Below are positions 28,856-37,794 of a stretch of DNA of 64,000 nt, in pieces. A program made the position numbers and the translations under genes. Every line of letters starts with the position of its first letter. The stretch's first letter is position 1. The DNA is from an uncultured Bacteroides sp. (GTDB lineage: Bacteria > Bacteroidota > Bacteroidia > Bacteroidales > Bacteroidaceae): NCBI GenBank assembly GCA_949296575.1, contig CASFPE010000019.1, positions 156,997-220,996 on the forward strand. Reading direction: 5' to 3'. The notes beneath the pieces were generated by a model, which made no database searches, had not been told where the DNA came from, and saw nothing but the letters and a program-made list of their open reading frames with translations.

Positions 28856-30799
28856 ATGAGAAAACAGATTTTATTATTCGCATTCATTCTGGGAACTTCC
28901 TCCATCGTAGCCCAGCAAGCCACGATTTCCGGTCCCGACAACCAGCTTAAAGTTGACGTTTCAGTAGAGAATGGAAAGACTTTTTATTCCGTAACGTACA
29001 AAGAAAAACAAATCTTAGAAAATTCCCCATTAGGATTCGTTGCAGATATAGGCGACTTCAGCAAGGGGATGACGTATGTAGATCAGAAGTCACGGAGCAT
29101 CAAGGAAAACTATTTGATGGACCGCATCAAGCAATCGGAAGTGAACTACCATGCCAATGAATTGACTGTCACGCTTGAAAATGCTGATAAAAAGCGCGTA
29201 GACATTATTTTTCGTGTAAGCAACAACGACATAGCATTCCGCTATGAAATCCCGCGCTATGGCGAAACAGGCAGCATCCTTATCAAGCAGGAAACAACAG
29301 GATTCGACTTTCCTTCCTACACTACCGTGTTCCTCACCCCGCACAGTGAACCGATGATTGGATGGAAACGAACGAAACCAAGCTATGAAGAAGAATATAT
29401 CACGGATGCGCCTCTCACTACCCGTTCGCAATTCGGACGCGGATTCACTTTCCCCGGATTGTTCCGCATCGGCAACGATGGTTGGGCATTAATAAGTGAA
29501 ACCGGAGTAGATTCAAGATACTGCGCATCCCATCTAAGCGATGCCACACCGGAAGGACTTTTCACCATTGCTTTCCCTATGCCCGAAGAAAACAACGGCA
29601 ACGGCACAACTACAGCAGGATTTTCTTTACCAGGCGCAACACCTTGGCGCACGATTACCGTAGGCGACAATCTGAAACCAATTGTAGAAACCACTGTGCC
29701 ATGGGATGTCGTGAAACCGCGTTATGCCTCAGAACATACTTATCAATATGGAAAAGGGACATGGAGCTGGATAGTATGGCAAGATGCAAGCATCAACTAT
29801 GAAGACCAAGTACGTTTCATCGATTTAGCCTCCACCATGGGTTTTGAATATGTATTAATAGACAGTTGGTGGGACACAAACATCGGATATAATCGGATGG
29901 AAGAACTCATAAAATACGCGCATTCCAAGAATGTGGACGTATTCCTCTGGTATAGTTCCAGCGGTTATTGGAACGATATCATACAAGGCCCTATCAACAA
30001 AATGGACAACTGCATCGAACGGAAAAAGGAAATGAAATGGATGAAGAAACTTGGAGTGAAAGGCATCAAGGTGGATTTCTTTGGCGGTGACAAACAAGAG
30101 ACAATGCGGCTCTATGAAGCAATCCTAAGTGATGCGGACGACTACGGGCTGATGGTCATCTTCCACGGATGCACGCTTCCTCGCGGATGGGAACGCATGT
30201 ATCCCAATTATGTAGGAAGCGAAGCAGTACTTGCCTCGGAAAACCTGATATTCAGCCAGCATTTCGATGACGTGGAAGCGTTCAATGCATGCCTGCATCC
30301 TTTCATCCGCAACACTGTGGGATGCATGGAGTACGGAGGAACTTTTCTCAACAAACGGCTTAACCGCACGAATGACGGAGGTTCAATTCGCAAAACGACC
30401 GATGTATTCCAACTTGCCACGGCTGTTCTTTTCCAGAATCCGATACAAAACTTTGCCATCACCCCCAATAACCTGACCGATGCACCAAAGCAAGCAATAG
30501 ACTTCCTAAAAGAAGTGCCTACCACATGGGATGAAACAATGTTCATTGAAGGCTATCCGGGAAAATATTGCGTATTAGCACGCCGCCATGGGGACAATTG
30601 GTATATTGCCGGAATCAATGCGCAAAAAGAACCGCTGAAACTCACATTGAATCTTCCTATGCTCCAGAAAAGAGACAAAGTTTCTTATTATTCAGATAAA
30701 AAAGACTGTTCCCTTCAAATGGAAGAAATGGAAATAAAAAAACCTTCGGAAGTAAAAGTAACCATCCAACCAGAGGGTGGAATTATCCTGGTAAAATAA
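28856..30799 (+). CDS. Glycoside hydrolase family 97 (predicted retaining alpha-galactosidase)
   Basis: A 647-residue exported enzyme with signal peptide ending SIVAQQ. It has the GH97 order: beta-supersandwich N-domain, TIM barrel (FEYVLIDSWWD) and short C-terminal beta domain. Family members are of two kinds: inverting alpha-glucosidases like SusB, and retaining alpha-galactosidases with an Asp nucleophile on strand 4. Here GIKVDFFGGDKQ supplies Asp407 at that position, and GSEAVLASEN may provide the acid/base Glu, so the retaining alpha-galactosidase type is favoured. It lies 27 bases after GH2. An alpha-galactosidase is not part of the classical xyloglucan set, so the target glycan may carry extra alpha-galactose. 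Confidence 0.88.
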   Translation: MRKQILLFAFILGTSSIVAQQATISGPDNQLKVDVSVENGKTFYSVTYKEKQILENSPLGFVADIGDFSKGMTYVDQKSRSIKENYLMDRIKQSEVNYHANELTVTLENADKKRVDIIFRVSNNDIAFRYEIPRYGETGSILIKQETTGFDFPSYTTVFLTPHSEPMIGWKRTKPSYEEEYITDAPLTTRSQFGRGFTFPGLFRIGNDGWALISETGVDSRYCASHLSDATPEGLFTIAFPMPEENNGNGTTTAGFSLPGATPWRTITVGDNLKPIVETTVPWDVVKPRYASEHTYQYGKGTWSWIVWQDASINYEDQVRFIDLASTMGFEYVLIDSWWDTNIGYNRMEELIKYAHSKNVDVFLWYSSSGYWNDIIQGPINKMDNCIERKKEMKWMKKLGVKGIKVDFFGGDKQETMRLYEAILSDADDYGLMVIFHGCTLPRGWERMYPNYVGSEAVLASENLIFSQHFDDVEAFNACLHPFIRNTVGCMEYGGTFLNKRLNRTNDGGSIRKTTDVFQLATAVLFQNPIQNFAITPNNLTDAPKQAIDFLKEVPTTWDETMFIEGYPGKYCVLARRHGDNWYIAGINAQKEPLKLTLNLPMLQKRDKVSYYSDKKDCSLQMEEMEIKKPSEVKVTIQPEGGIILVK

Positions 30800-30827
30800 T
30801 ATCAATAACTATATAACTCTGAAAACA

Positions 30828-32270
30828 ATGCAAATAAAAAGATTCTTAACTGTAGCTATCCTGCTTGCAGGAAGCTGGCACGCATGTCAGGCAAAAATCA
30901 CTTTGCCTGATATCTTGAGCGACAATATGGTACTTCAACAACAAACAGATGCACGCCTGTGGGGATGGTCAGACCCTAACGCCGACATTACCATAAAAAC
31001 ATCTTGGAACCGCCAAACATACCAGACAAAAGCAGATAAAGACGGGAAATGGCTCGCAACAGTTCCAACCCCGGAAGCTAGCTATACCCCCTGCACCATC
31101 GAAATATCAGACGGAAACCCTATCATGCTCCAAAACATCCTCATCGGCGATGTATGGTTCTGCGCCGGCCAGTCGAATATGGAGATGCCACTTAACGGGT
31201 TTGAGAATTGTCCCATTGAAGGGGCAAACCAAGAAATCGCCCTTGCTTCCCAATGGAAAGGCATCCGCGTGGCCACAATTGAAAGGGACGGGCAGACAGC
31301 ACCTGTGGACCAATGCAGAGGGAAATGGGAAACAAGCAATCCGCAGAATGCCCCGCGCTTCAGTGCCACCGCTTTTTTCTTTGCGCAAATGGTGAACAAA
31401 GTTCTCGACATTCCTGTTGGCATTATCAATTGCAGCTGGGGAGGCTCATCTGTGGAAGGATGGTTGCCACGAGAGATTGTCTCAACCTATCCGGACATTG
31501 ATTTGGAACGTGACATCCGAAAAGTTCAACCCGGAGACTGGTGGCACTGGATGAGTCCCACAATCATGTATTACGGCATGCTGCAACCGCTTCAGAACTA
31601 CACCATCAAAGGATTCCTATGGTACCAAGGTGAAGCAAACGTAGGAAAGCACCAGACTTATGCAAAACGGTTGAAAACAATGGTTGAATTATGGCGGAAA
31701 GAATGGAATTTGGGAGAACTGCCATTCTATTTTGTTGAGATAGCCCCATTTGGATCTAAAGATGGCGTAAACAGTGCTTTCCTGCGCGAAGCCCAATACA
31801 AGGCCGAAGCCTTAATCCCGAACAGCGCAATGGTCTGCACCAATGATTTAGTGGAACCATATGAAGCAAACAATATCCATCCCAAAAACAAGAAAACAGT
31901 GGGCGAACGTTTGGCATACCAAGCACTGTCAAAGACCTATGGCATACAAGGCATTGAAGCAGACAGCCCTGCTTACTTGTCAATGGAAATAAAAGGAAAT
32001 GCTGCTATTTTAAGTTTTAGCCATGCAGAAAGCGGTTTTAATCGCATGAATGGATTAGTCGGATTTGAAATGGCAGGCGAAGACCAAGTCTTTTATCCTG
32101 CACAAGCAGAAGTAAGATGGGAAGACCAAAGAAACCAAATCCGGGTGACCTGCGACAAAGTTCCCCAACCTGTTGCCGTGCGCTACGCGTTTCGCGATTT
32201 CCTTATCGGGAATGTAACAAACCTGCGCGGATTGCCCCTTATCCCTTTCCGCACAGATAATTGGGAATAA
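30828..32270 (+). CDS. SGNH carbohydrate acetyl esterase (sialate O-acetylesterase/CE20-like)
   Basis: A 480-residue exported esterase with a signal peptide to about residue 22. The SGNH motifs are clear: nucleophile Ser116 in FCAGQSNMEMP, the glycine block in IINCSWGGSSVEGW, the WYQGEAN block and catalytic His351 in NNIHPKNK. An N-terminal beta domain and a C-terminal beta domain flank the hydrolase core, as in the SASA family. CE20 relatives in Xanthomonas remove acetyl groups from xyloglucan galactose, which would suit this locus. It is the last gene before a strong terminator. Confidence 0.88.
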   Translation: MQIKRFLTVAILLAGSWHACQAKITLPDILSDNMVLQQQTDARLWGWSDPNADITIKTSWNRQTYQTKADKDGKWLATVPTPEASYTPCTIEISDGNPIMLQNILIGDVWFCAGQSNMEMPLNGFENCPIEGANQEIALASQWKGIRVATIERDGQTAPVDQCRGKWETSNPQNAPRFSATAFFFAQMVNKVLDIPVGIINCSWGGSSVEGWLPREIVSTYPDIDLERDIRKVQPGDWWHWMSPTIMYYGMLQPLQNYTIKGFLWYQGEANVGKHQTYAKRLKTMVELWRKEWNLGELPFYFVEIAPFGSKDGVNSAFLREAQYKAEALIPNSAMVCTNDLVEPYEANNIHPKNKKTVGERLAYQALSKTYGIQGIEADSPAYLSMEIKGNAAILSFSHAESGFNRMNGLVGFEMAGEDQVFYPAQAEVRWEDQRNQIRVTCDKVPQPVAVRYAFRDFLIGNVTNLRGLPLIPFRTDNWE

Positions 32271-32333
32271 TGCAAAACATCGTATAAAAGCCACACTATT
32301 CATCACCTTTAATAAATACCAAGGGAAAGTCCG

Positions 32334-32366
32334 AAGCGTGCATGCTGTCAGCATGCACGCTTTTTA
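32334..32366 (+). terminator. Terminator of the SusC-led operon
   Basis: AAGCGTGCATGC pairs with GCATGCACGCTT across a TGTCA loop, followed by TTTTTATT. It lies 64 bases after the esterase stop and ends directly at the left boundary of the island. Confidence 0.85.
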
Positions 32367-32370
32367 TTGA

Positions 32371-32419
32371 GGGATTCGAATCCTAGGAACAGTTGCCCGT
32401 CCACCGCATTTCGAGTGCG
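32371..32419 (-). repeat. Partial tRNA-Ser copy, candidate island attachment site (attachment repeat, distal)
   Basis: These 49 bases match 55401-55449 inside the intact tRNA-Ser(CGA) gene at 46 of 49 positions and in the same orientation. They cover the anticodon arm, long variable arm and T-loop, but neither acceptor strand nor the D-arm, so no functional tRNA can be made. Because the intact tRNA points its 3' end toward this copy, the pair fits the footprints left by integration into a tRNA 3' end. The loss of the acceptor part and the three mismatches suggest an old event. Confidence 0.7.
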
Positions 32420-32569
32420 CCCCTTCTTCCTTGTCTGTCAGTCAGTTATAGGATATGCTCAAAAGTTCCTCTAAGTTTAAACACTAAATTTAACTCGTTC
32501 AACGCATAATTGATGCGCATACAAAGATGCGCAAACGACATGAATAAAGAAAGGATTTGGCTTACTTGT

Positions 32570-32713
32570 TTATGCAGATTCCTTTTTTAATCCCCTGAAA
32601 ACCTTATACATGGAAGCCGTTAGAGCAGCATTACAATTATAGTAGTGTGCTACGGCTTCAAGTAAAACAATATATTCCGGGTTGAGCCTGAATTTCAGAA
32701 GATGGTCAGGTAA
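32570..32713 (-). pseudogene. Short orphan coding fragment at island left end
   Basis: On the minus strand a 47-codon open stretch (LPDHLLKFRLNPEYIVLL..., ending ...VFRGLKKESA) closes with TAA at 32570-32572. It has no start codon and begins after a stop at 32714-32716. The amino-acid texture looks protein-like, but I do not recognise the family. It may be the tail of a decayed gene. The rest of 32420-32803 has nothing else I can support. Confidence 0.25.
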
Positions 32714-32803
32714 TCAATTCGAGGGCTGGAAAATCGGAAGTGGCCATAGCAGCATTCGTCTTCTATGTTAAAACTGTATGGAACAGCGAATTTTTTGTTC
32801 TCC

Positions 32804-34081
32804 CTACTCATCCTGTAGCAGATATTCATATACGGGACGGACACGGATCTCATATTCCCCCTCTTTGATGTCCTCATATTGGTGGTCGGTAATCAGCAAC
32901 AGTTTCTTGCATCCAGTCTTTTTAGCAGCCAGCAGCAGCCCGGTAATTTCCCGTTTACGTGTCTTTGCGTTCAGAATATCATAAGAGACTTGAACTGCCT
33001 CTATTGCGTGATGTCCTTGGCAAATCACAAAATCACATTTCCCGTAGCGTTCACTGTAATAGTAGATGTCCAGCCCTCTCCTTTTGCACCTGCGTAATAA
33101 TTCAACATACACAACAGTTTCCAGTCGCCAGCCTAAATTTTCCCCTGCAAAGGCATCATTCCTTTGGTTCATCAACGCCACATCAACAGGATAAACTTTT
33201 TCACCTACTATCCGTTGGCGGCTTTTGGGTGAGTATTTACGGAGACCGATTAGGAGATAGGCCTCACGCAGGTAGTTTACATAGTTCTTGGAGGTATGTT
33301 CAGATTTGAACCCGAATGCTTCTTGCAAGCTCTTGTCTACAACAATGGTCGGAGACACGTTCAGAAGATGCTGAGCCATCTGTTCAAAAGCGGCCTTGTA
33401 GGTTATCTTGAAGCGTTGTTCTATATCCCTTTTCAGAATATTGTCTACGAGCGTGTTTACATATCCCCGGGTGTCGGACAAGGTAAGAAGTTCGGGAAAA
33501 CCTCCCTGTTTCATGTATTCATCAAAAGCAGCTCTACGGAAAGCTATGGCCTGGGTGGTTTGTCTGACAGCATCTACCTGCTTATATTCACAGTATTCGG
33601 CAAACGAAAAGGGATAGAGCGATATGGGCTTATGTCTTCCTGTCAGGTGTGTGGATAATTCCCCACTAAGCAGTTTGGCATTTGACCCTGTGAGAATGAC
33701 ATGCATATTCCTGCGAAGAAGCCTATTGACAAACAAATACCACTCCGGGATATTCTGGATCTCATCAATAAACAAGTGGGTGAAGTTCCCGCAAATTTTG
33801 TATAACACCTCAAGCACGTCATTAAGATCTCCCGCTCTCAGACTGGCCAGTCGTTCATCGTCGAAATTGACATAGGCGTATTTCACCCCCGCATTTTGCA
33901 GTACATTGTAGCAGAGCGTCGACTTGCCACTTCTTCTTACCCCAATCACTACTTGAGCCTGGCTGCTTGTCAGGTCAATGAGATCTTCCTCTTTTCGTTT
34001 GCAAAAATGGGAAGATGATTTAAGTTCCAACTCTTCCTGTTGGTCGGAAAGAATCGTTTCAAGAATCCGCTTATCCATCAT
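32804..34081 (-). CDS. AAA_14/DUF4143 family ATP-binding protein
   Basis: A 425-residue P-loop protein with an N-terminal AAA_14 ATPase core and a C-terminal DUF4143 (nuclease-fold-like) domain. Walker A is VVIGVRRSGKST, Walker B is HLFIDEIQNIPEW, and sensor-like ILTGSNAKLL and the FSFAEY motif follow. The C-terminal region ends with an endonuclease-like core (YYYSERYGKCDFVICQG...AIEAVQVSYD), whose D-x-E-like residues sit as in PD-(D/E)XK folds. Such proteins are very frequent in Bacteroidetes and their role is unclear; some sit in defence islands. ATG 34081 or 34078 both fit; a further upstream GTG/ATG would run into the promoter. Confidence 0.85.
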   Translation of the reverse strand: MMDKRILETILSDQQEELELKSSSHFCKRKEEDLIDLTSSQAQVVIGVRRSGKSTLCYNVLQNAGVKYAYVNFDDERLASLRAGDLNDVLEVLYKICGNFTHLFIDEIQNIPEWYLFVNRLLRRNMHVILTGSNAKLLSGELSTHLTGRHKPISLYPFSFAEYCEYKQVDAVRQTTQAIAFRRAAFDEYMKQGGFPELLTLSDTRGYVNTLVDNILKRDIEQRFKITYKAAFEQMAQHLLNVSPTIVVDKSLQEAFGFKSEHTSKNYVNYLREAYLLIGLRKYSPKSRQRIVGEKVYPVDVALMNQRNDAFAGENLGWRLETVVYVELLRRCKRRGLDIYYYSERYGKCDFVICQGHHAIEAVQVSYDILNAKTRKREITGLLLAAKKTGCKKLLLITDHQYEDIKEGEYEIRVRPVYEYLLQDE

Positions 34082-34105
34082 ACATATAGATATTATTGTA
34101 CGGCA

Positions 34106-34113
34106 CAAATATA
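34106..34113 (-). promoter_or_regulatory. Promoter -7 element of the DUF4143 ATPase gene
   Basis: The minus strand reads TATATTTG (TAnnTTTG), 25 bases upstream of the ATG. The gap 34082-34408 is very AT-rich. It has two copies of AATACGATATT (near 34165 and 34194) and no gene I can support. Confidence 0.5.
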
Positions 34114-34408
34114 CAAAATGTTCCTTTAATTGCGATAGTTTGCTTGTTTTGTTTTATATAGAATACGATATTACGCTATATAATATAGTTTTAAATACGA
34201 TATTTGTCTGTTATTAGTACATTCGGAAAGCATTATTGTACCAGTATAGAAAAAGGCCATCCTTCCCCCATCCCCTGAAAGCCTTATTAATGAGAAGAAT
34301 TAATAAAAAGAAAACGAGAGAACAATAACAACAATATGAACAGAAGTAAAATGGGAAAAATAGTAAAACCCTTCTTCCCCTAATTGGCAAGGAAATTTCG
34401 GCTTATAA

Positions 34409-35809
34409 TTATTCCACGATGGCAAACTCAGCCAAACGTATGGCATATCCCAACTCCGTCCATCCCACATAGATTTCATCGTCCTCCGTATGCTTAAGTA
34501 TTGACACAGATTGGGATGGATTGATTTCGGACAGGAAATCATAAGCCTTTATGGGCAGCTCGTATTTGACGATTTCCCCTTGACGGTCAATAGCCAAAGT
34601 AATTTTGTTCCGACTGATTTGCACATCCGTCAACTTGTATTCATCTCCCTGTTCTACCCACCCTGAAAGCATCTCTTTGGCTTTCTCGAAGATGGCATCG
34701 CCCTGCTGTTCTCCCCACATCCTCAGAATCCTTGCCCACACCTTTTCATCTTTGCCTTGCGGATGCTCCAGGTTTATCATCTGCAACGTGTCGGGCAGTC
34801 CAAAGAGATTTCCAGTCTTCGGATTGGCTTCCCAGGTGAACTTGCATTCATCGTCGTCATACTCATAGGCATAGAAGCACCATTCCCGCTTGGCTCCGCT
34901 TCTCCGACAGGCTTGGAGAATGGGCGGTTCATCCTCGTCATCAACAGTCCAAAAACAAAACACGAGTGTATCTTTCAGTTCAAAGGTATGAATATCCTTT
35001 CCTGCTTCCAGGCACAACACCATGTAATAACCATTGGTGGCACGACCGAAATTTTGCTCTACCAATAGCCATATTTCACTTCCCGGTCCATAGCTACAAT
35101 CCGGCCTGTGCCAATAGCTCCGTTTTCCCCAATCGAACAGCATCATGACCCGGCTGGCATTCTCAGTAAAATCAACTTCTGTATAACACCGAAACAAGAT
35201 GATACCATTGCTGATAGCTTTGTACAAGTTTGGGGCATCTAATGCTTTCAAACTGAAAGGAACTTCATGGGCATCCACTTTCTCCGGATAAAGGGTGAAC
35301 AGCAGGTGATCCAATGCCTCAATCAATCGGCAATAGTTCAGTTTCGTGTTTCCATGGTAAAAGTCAATCTTCTTGCATCGGATGTAGAGCATGATAACGA
35401 GTCCCCAAAACACTTCCGGTTCGTCTTTCCGCAGGTCTTTCAGAAAAGGGACTTCCTCTTGTTGGAATGCCGGAGAGAAGCAATCATAAAAATCATTTAC
35501 GAAGGCAAGAATAAGGTTCTCCACCCATTGCGGATGTTCTTGATTCATTTCCGGCAAAAGTTTGTCGACCATATATTTAGCCCCTTCAAAGATACGTGCC
35601 AGATTGTATAAAGTCGTATCTGAAACGATATAGCAGTCTTGAATACGTTTCCATACCTCATCCACGGTTCGCTCCGCAGCTTTCTCCTCCATCAGACGAT
35701 AAATAACCATTTTTCCCTTGTACCCCAGTTCTTTGGCCAAGGCGGAGTGTGACGGAGCGAATACTCGGTTCGCTATCAGACATTGTAATATTTCTACTTT
35801 ATCATTCAT
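34409..35809 (-). CDS. Unknown protein with N-terminal HTH-like segment
   Basis: A 466-residue soluble protein of no family I recognise. The first about 40 residues (LQCLIANRVFAPSHSALAKELGYKGKMVIYRLM) look like a helix-turn-helix, with 'SALAKELGYKGKMVIYR' in the position of a recognition helix. The middle is helical and the C-terminal half is beta-rich and very acidic with many Trp/Tyr. The acidic C-terminal portion resembles effector-sensing domains in WYL-like or HTH proteins only in general character. It is divergent from the 36.3-55.1 kb cluster, and tandem 22-bp repeats abut its start codon, so a cluster regulator is a reasonable guess. No signal peptide or membrane segment. Confidence 0.55.
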   Translation of the reverse strand: MNDKVEILQCLIANRVFAPSHSALAKELGYKGKMVIYRLMEEKAAERTVDEVWKRIQDCYIVSDTTLYNLARIFEGAKYMVDKLLPEMNQEHPQWVENLILAFVNDFYDCFSPAFQQEEVPFLKDLRKDEPEVFWGLVIMLYIRCKKIDFYHGNTKLNYCRLIEALDHLLFTLYPEKVDAHEVPFSLKALDAPNLYKAISNGIILFRCYTEVDFTENASRVMMLFDWGKRSYWHRPDCSYGPGSEIWLLVEQNFGRATNGYYMVLCLEAGKDIHTFELKDTLVFCFWTVDDEDEPPILQACRRSGAKREWCFYAYEYDDDECKFTWEANPKTGNLFGLPDTLQMINLEHPQGKDEKVWARILRMWGEQQGDAIFEKAKEMLSGWVEQGDEYKLTDVQISRNKITLAIDRQGEIVKYELPIKAYDFLSEINPSQSVSILKHTEDDEIYVGWTELGYAIRLAEFAIVE

Positions 35810-35853
35810 TTGGTATCAATTGGGCTACATATTGGTACTAATTGGTTCACATG
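35810..35853. repeat. Two tandem 22-bp direct repeats abutting the start codon
   Basis: Units 35810-35831 and 35832-35853 share TTGGTA..AATTGG...ACAT with no spacer (16-17 of 22 identical). They lie immediately upstream of the HTH-like gene's ATG and could be an operator overlapping its ribosome-binding region. Confidence 0.6.
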
Positions 35854-35971
35854 CACTTAAATCGGAGTATTTTTACCGATTCGGCAACAGACAAATTGTA
35901 TTTTTGCCTGTAAATTGAACGTAAAGGTAAAAAAACTCCTTGAAAAGAGCGTCATGTTCAGGCAAAAAACA

Positions 35972-35979
35972 TATCTTTG
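35972..35979 (+). promoter_or_regulatory. Possible upstream promoter -7 element (rightward)
   Basis: TATCTTTG matches TAnnTTTG. No convincing gene follows before the main cluster promoter at 36236; a short hairpin (GAAAGC/GCTTTC around 36015-36033) lies downstream. It could drive a leader RNA. An 80-codon open frame here has no family features. Confidence 0.3.
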
Positions 35980-36235
35980 TGGTGTCCGGCCGTGAAAACG
36001 GTTGGGCAGACATAAAGAAAGCGTTTTTTGCTTTCGTCCCAAGAAACGAAATCGCCAATTTCTACCAGAAGGATGAAAGGAACATGACGCTCCTCTGTTT
36101 TGTATATGTTAGTGTACAGCCCATGCTGTATCCGCATAGCAAGACGGCGTGGGAGTACTCCGTTTTTATTCATTTCTGGTGAGGCGTTTGGCGATGCCTG
36201 TTTCTTGATGAATAGCGGACAAGTCCTCACGCCTT

Positions 36236-36243
36236 TACTTTTG
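36236..36243 (+). promoter_or_regulatory. Promoter -7 element of the island cluster
   Basis: TACTTTTG matches TAnnTTTG, 56 bases upstream of the first gene (ATG 36300). A TTTG at the -33 position is lacking. This is probably the main promoter of the rightward cluster. Confidence 0.55.
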
Positions 36244-36299
36244 TGTTAAATCTAATGCTGAATTCGGAGGGCTTATAGGCGGATAAGAAGGCTATTGCT

Positions 36300-37229
36300 A
36301 TGATGGAACAGAAGACTTTGACAGCGATTTTTGAGAGCAACAAATCCATTTTGAAAGAAAAATTGGAAGGACTACGCTTGCCTTCTGATGCTTCCAAAAT
36401 TCAAAAAATCATCAATGATTACTTGAACGACATGTTCAACAATGAGGGAGAGTTTAGGCAAAATCTTACGCAAGCGGAAGATTATATCTTGCAAGCAGCA
36501 CTCTCTTTACTGAATGCCCAGCAGGCGATGACTAAAGAAATGACACCTGCTGTCACTCCTGCACAACCGAAATTGGAATCGGCTTCTCCACAACCTTTTT
36601 CCGGCTTGAAGAAGGAGAAATATCCGTATGCTTTAGGTGGAACTGCCATAGGTAGTGGCGTAGGGGGATTGTTGTTGGGCACTTGGGGAGCGGTCTTTGG
36701 CGCTATAGCAGGGACGGCCATCGTTTTATATTATGCCTCTAACCAAACCGTTTCGTCTCCTCAGTGGAAAGATTTGGGGGAGAAGCCTCTGTTGCAGCAA
36801 CCCAAACTGAATGTGGATGTCTTTTTGGCTATAGTGAAGAACATCTGTGGCAGTGTGGATTCACTGATTGATACCTTCCGGGCGCAGATTAATCGCGTGG
36901 TCAATAAGTACGAAAGCCAAGAAAAGCCAACCTTGGAGAAAGAATACCGTTTCTTATTGGAAAGCGTACAATCTCTAATTGGGTACAAGCGTGCGCACAA
37001 CGTGGATGAGAAGTTTATACGTAAGATTCAGGAGCGTATTGAAGATATGGCGGAATCTTTGGATAACTATAATCTTGTGGTAGAAAATTATACCGAGGAA
37101 CATAGAAACTGGTTTGATACGATTGAAAATCAAAATGTGCAATCGGTTACTCAGGTATTACCAGCTATTGTGAAGAATGGTAATGTGGTATTGAAAGGTA
37201 GAATATTTGTTCCGATGACTAATTCTTAA
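36300..37229 (+). CDS. Membrane protein with glycine-zipper segment and GrpE-like C-terminus
   Basis: A 309-residue protein. Residues 1-78 are helical; residues 110-146 form a small-residue membrane segment (GGTAIGSGVGGLLLGTWG). Residues 165-265 are a long coiled coil, and the last about 45 residues (VQSVTQVLPAIVKNGNVVLKG, then a proline end) resemble the beta-wing domain that closes GrpE nucleotide-exchange factors. It is the first gene of the cluster and lies four genes before an Hsp70-like protein, which fits a co-chaperone role. The GrpE relation is a pattern match by eye and should be tested by structure prediction. An in-frame second ATG follows the first. Confidence 0.5.
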   Translation: MMEQKTLTAIFESNKSILKEKLEGLRLPSDASKIQKIINDYLNDMFNNEGEFRQNLTQAEDYILQAALSLLNAQQAMTKEMTPAVTPAQPKLESASPQPFSGLKKEKYPYALGGTAIGSGVGGLLLGTWGAVFGAIAGTAIVLYYASNQTVSSPQWKDLGEKPLLQQPKLNVDVFLAIVKNICGSVDSLIDTFRAQINRVVNKYESQEKPTLEKEYRFLLESVQSLIGYKRAHNVDEKFIRKIQERIEDMAESLDNYNLVVENYTEEHRNWFDTIENQNVQSVTQVLPAIVKNGNVVLKGRIFVPMTNS

Positions 37230-37233
37230 GATT

Positions 37234-37794
37234 ATGGCTATTATGAATATGTATGTACAATGCCCCTATTGTATGGGGTATAATACTCATAGAGTGCCTA
37301 TGTATAAAACGCTAAATGGTGAAATAGAGATTAATACGCCAAGTTGTATTAAAGTACTACCTGGAATTAATGGTAAGCCTCAAAAATGGAATCAAATTGT
37401 TGATAAAGGACAATTTAATTTTTTGGGGTTTTGCGAGAATTGTCAATCAAAATTTGAAATACAAGAAAAACTGATAATTAGGATCGGAAGCGAATTATCG
37501 GAGTCAAACTCAGATGCATTTTCGATGACAATAGATGAAATATTTTCGATAAATATGCCTAATTCAGCTTTCCCGAATATGAGTGTTGTAACAGGAAAAC
37601 CTTCTAGTGGTGAAATACAGATGGGTGATTCTGTTAGGATAGATTCAAGTTTATATAATATTGAAGCTGTTGTTTTAGGAATTGAAATGTTTCAACGAAT
37701 ATTACCTTGTGCTGAAGTCGGAGACAATTGTGGAATACTCCTTAATATAAGTAAGGACAGAATACGGCAAGGTGATATTTTAAATGGCAAATAA
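37234..37794 (+). CDS. Zinc ribbon plus EF-Tu domain II-like protein
   Basis: A 186-residue protein. The N-terminal part has two CxxC knuckles (Cys10/Cys13 and Cys67/Cys70), making a zinc ribbon. Residues 95-186 follow EF-Tu domain II closely: FSMTIDEIFSI, VVTGKPSSGEIQMGDSVRI, GIEMFQRILPCAEVGDNCG and a closing DRIRQGDIL, matching the EF-Tu patterns VATGRVE.G.I.VGDEVEI, GVEMFRK...AGDNVG and I.RG.VL. There is no GTPase domain and no domain III. It begins 4 bases after the previous gene and overlaps the next one. It could bind what EF-Tu domain II binds (aminoacyl-tRNA end, EF-Ts or EF-Tu-targeting factors); this is inference. Confidence 0.75.
   Translation: MAIMNMYVQCPYCMGYNTHRVPMYKTLNGEIEINTPSCIKVLPGINGKPQKWNQIVDKGQFNFLGFCENCQSKFEIQEKLIIRIGSELSESNSDAFSMTIDEIFSINMPNSAFPNMSVVTGKPSSGEIQMGDSVRIDSSLYNIEAVVLGIEMFQRILPCAEVGDNCGILLNISKDRIRQGDILNGK

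Noticed and set aside
32371..32419. A second functional tRNA-Ser gene
   Set aside because: No acceptor stem or D-arm is present around the matching 49 bases, so it cannot fold as a tRNA.
35940..36182. 80-codon open frame upstream of the island cluster
   Set aside because: No family features and no homologous pattern; it overlaps an equally open minus-strand frame and a small hairpin, so coding is not supported.
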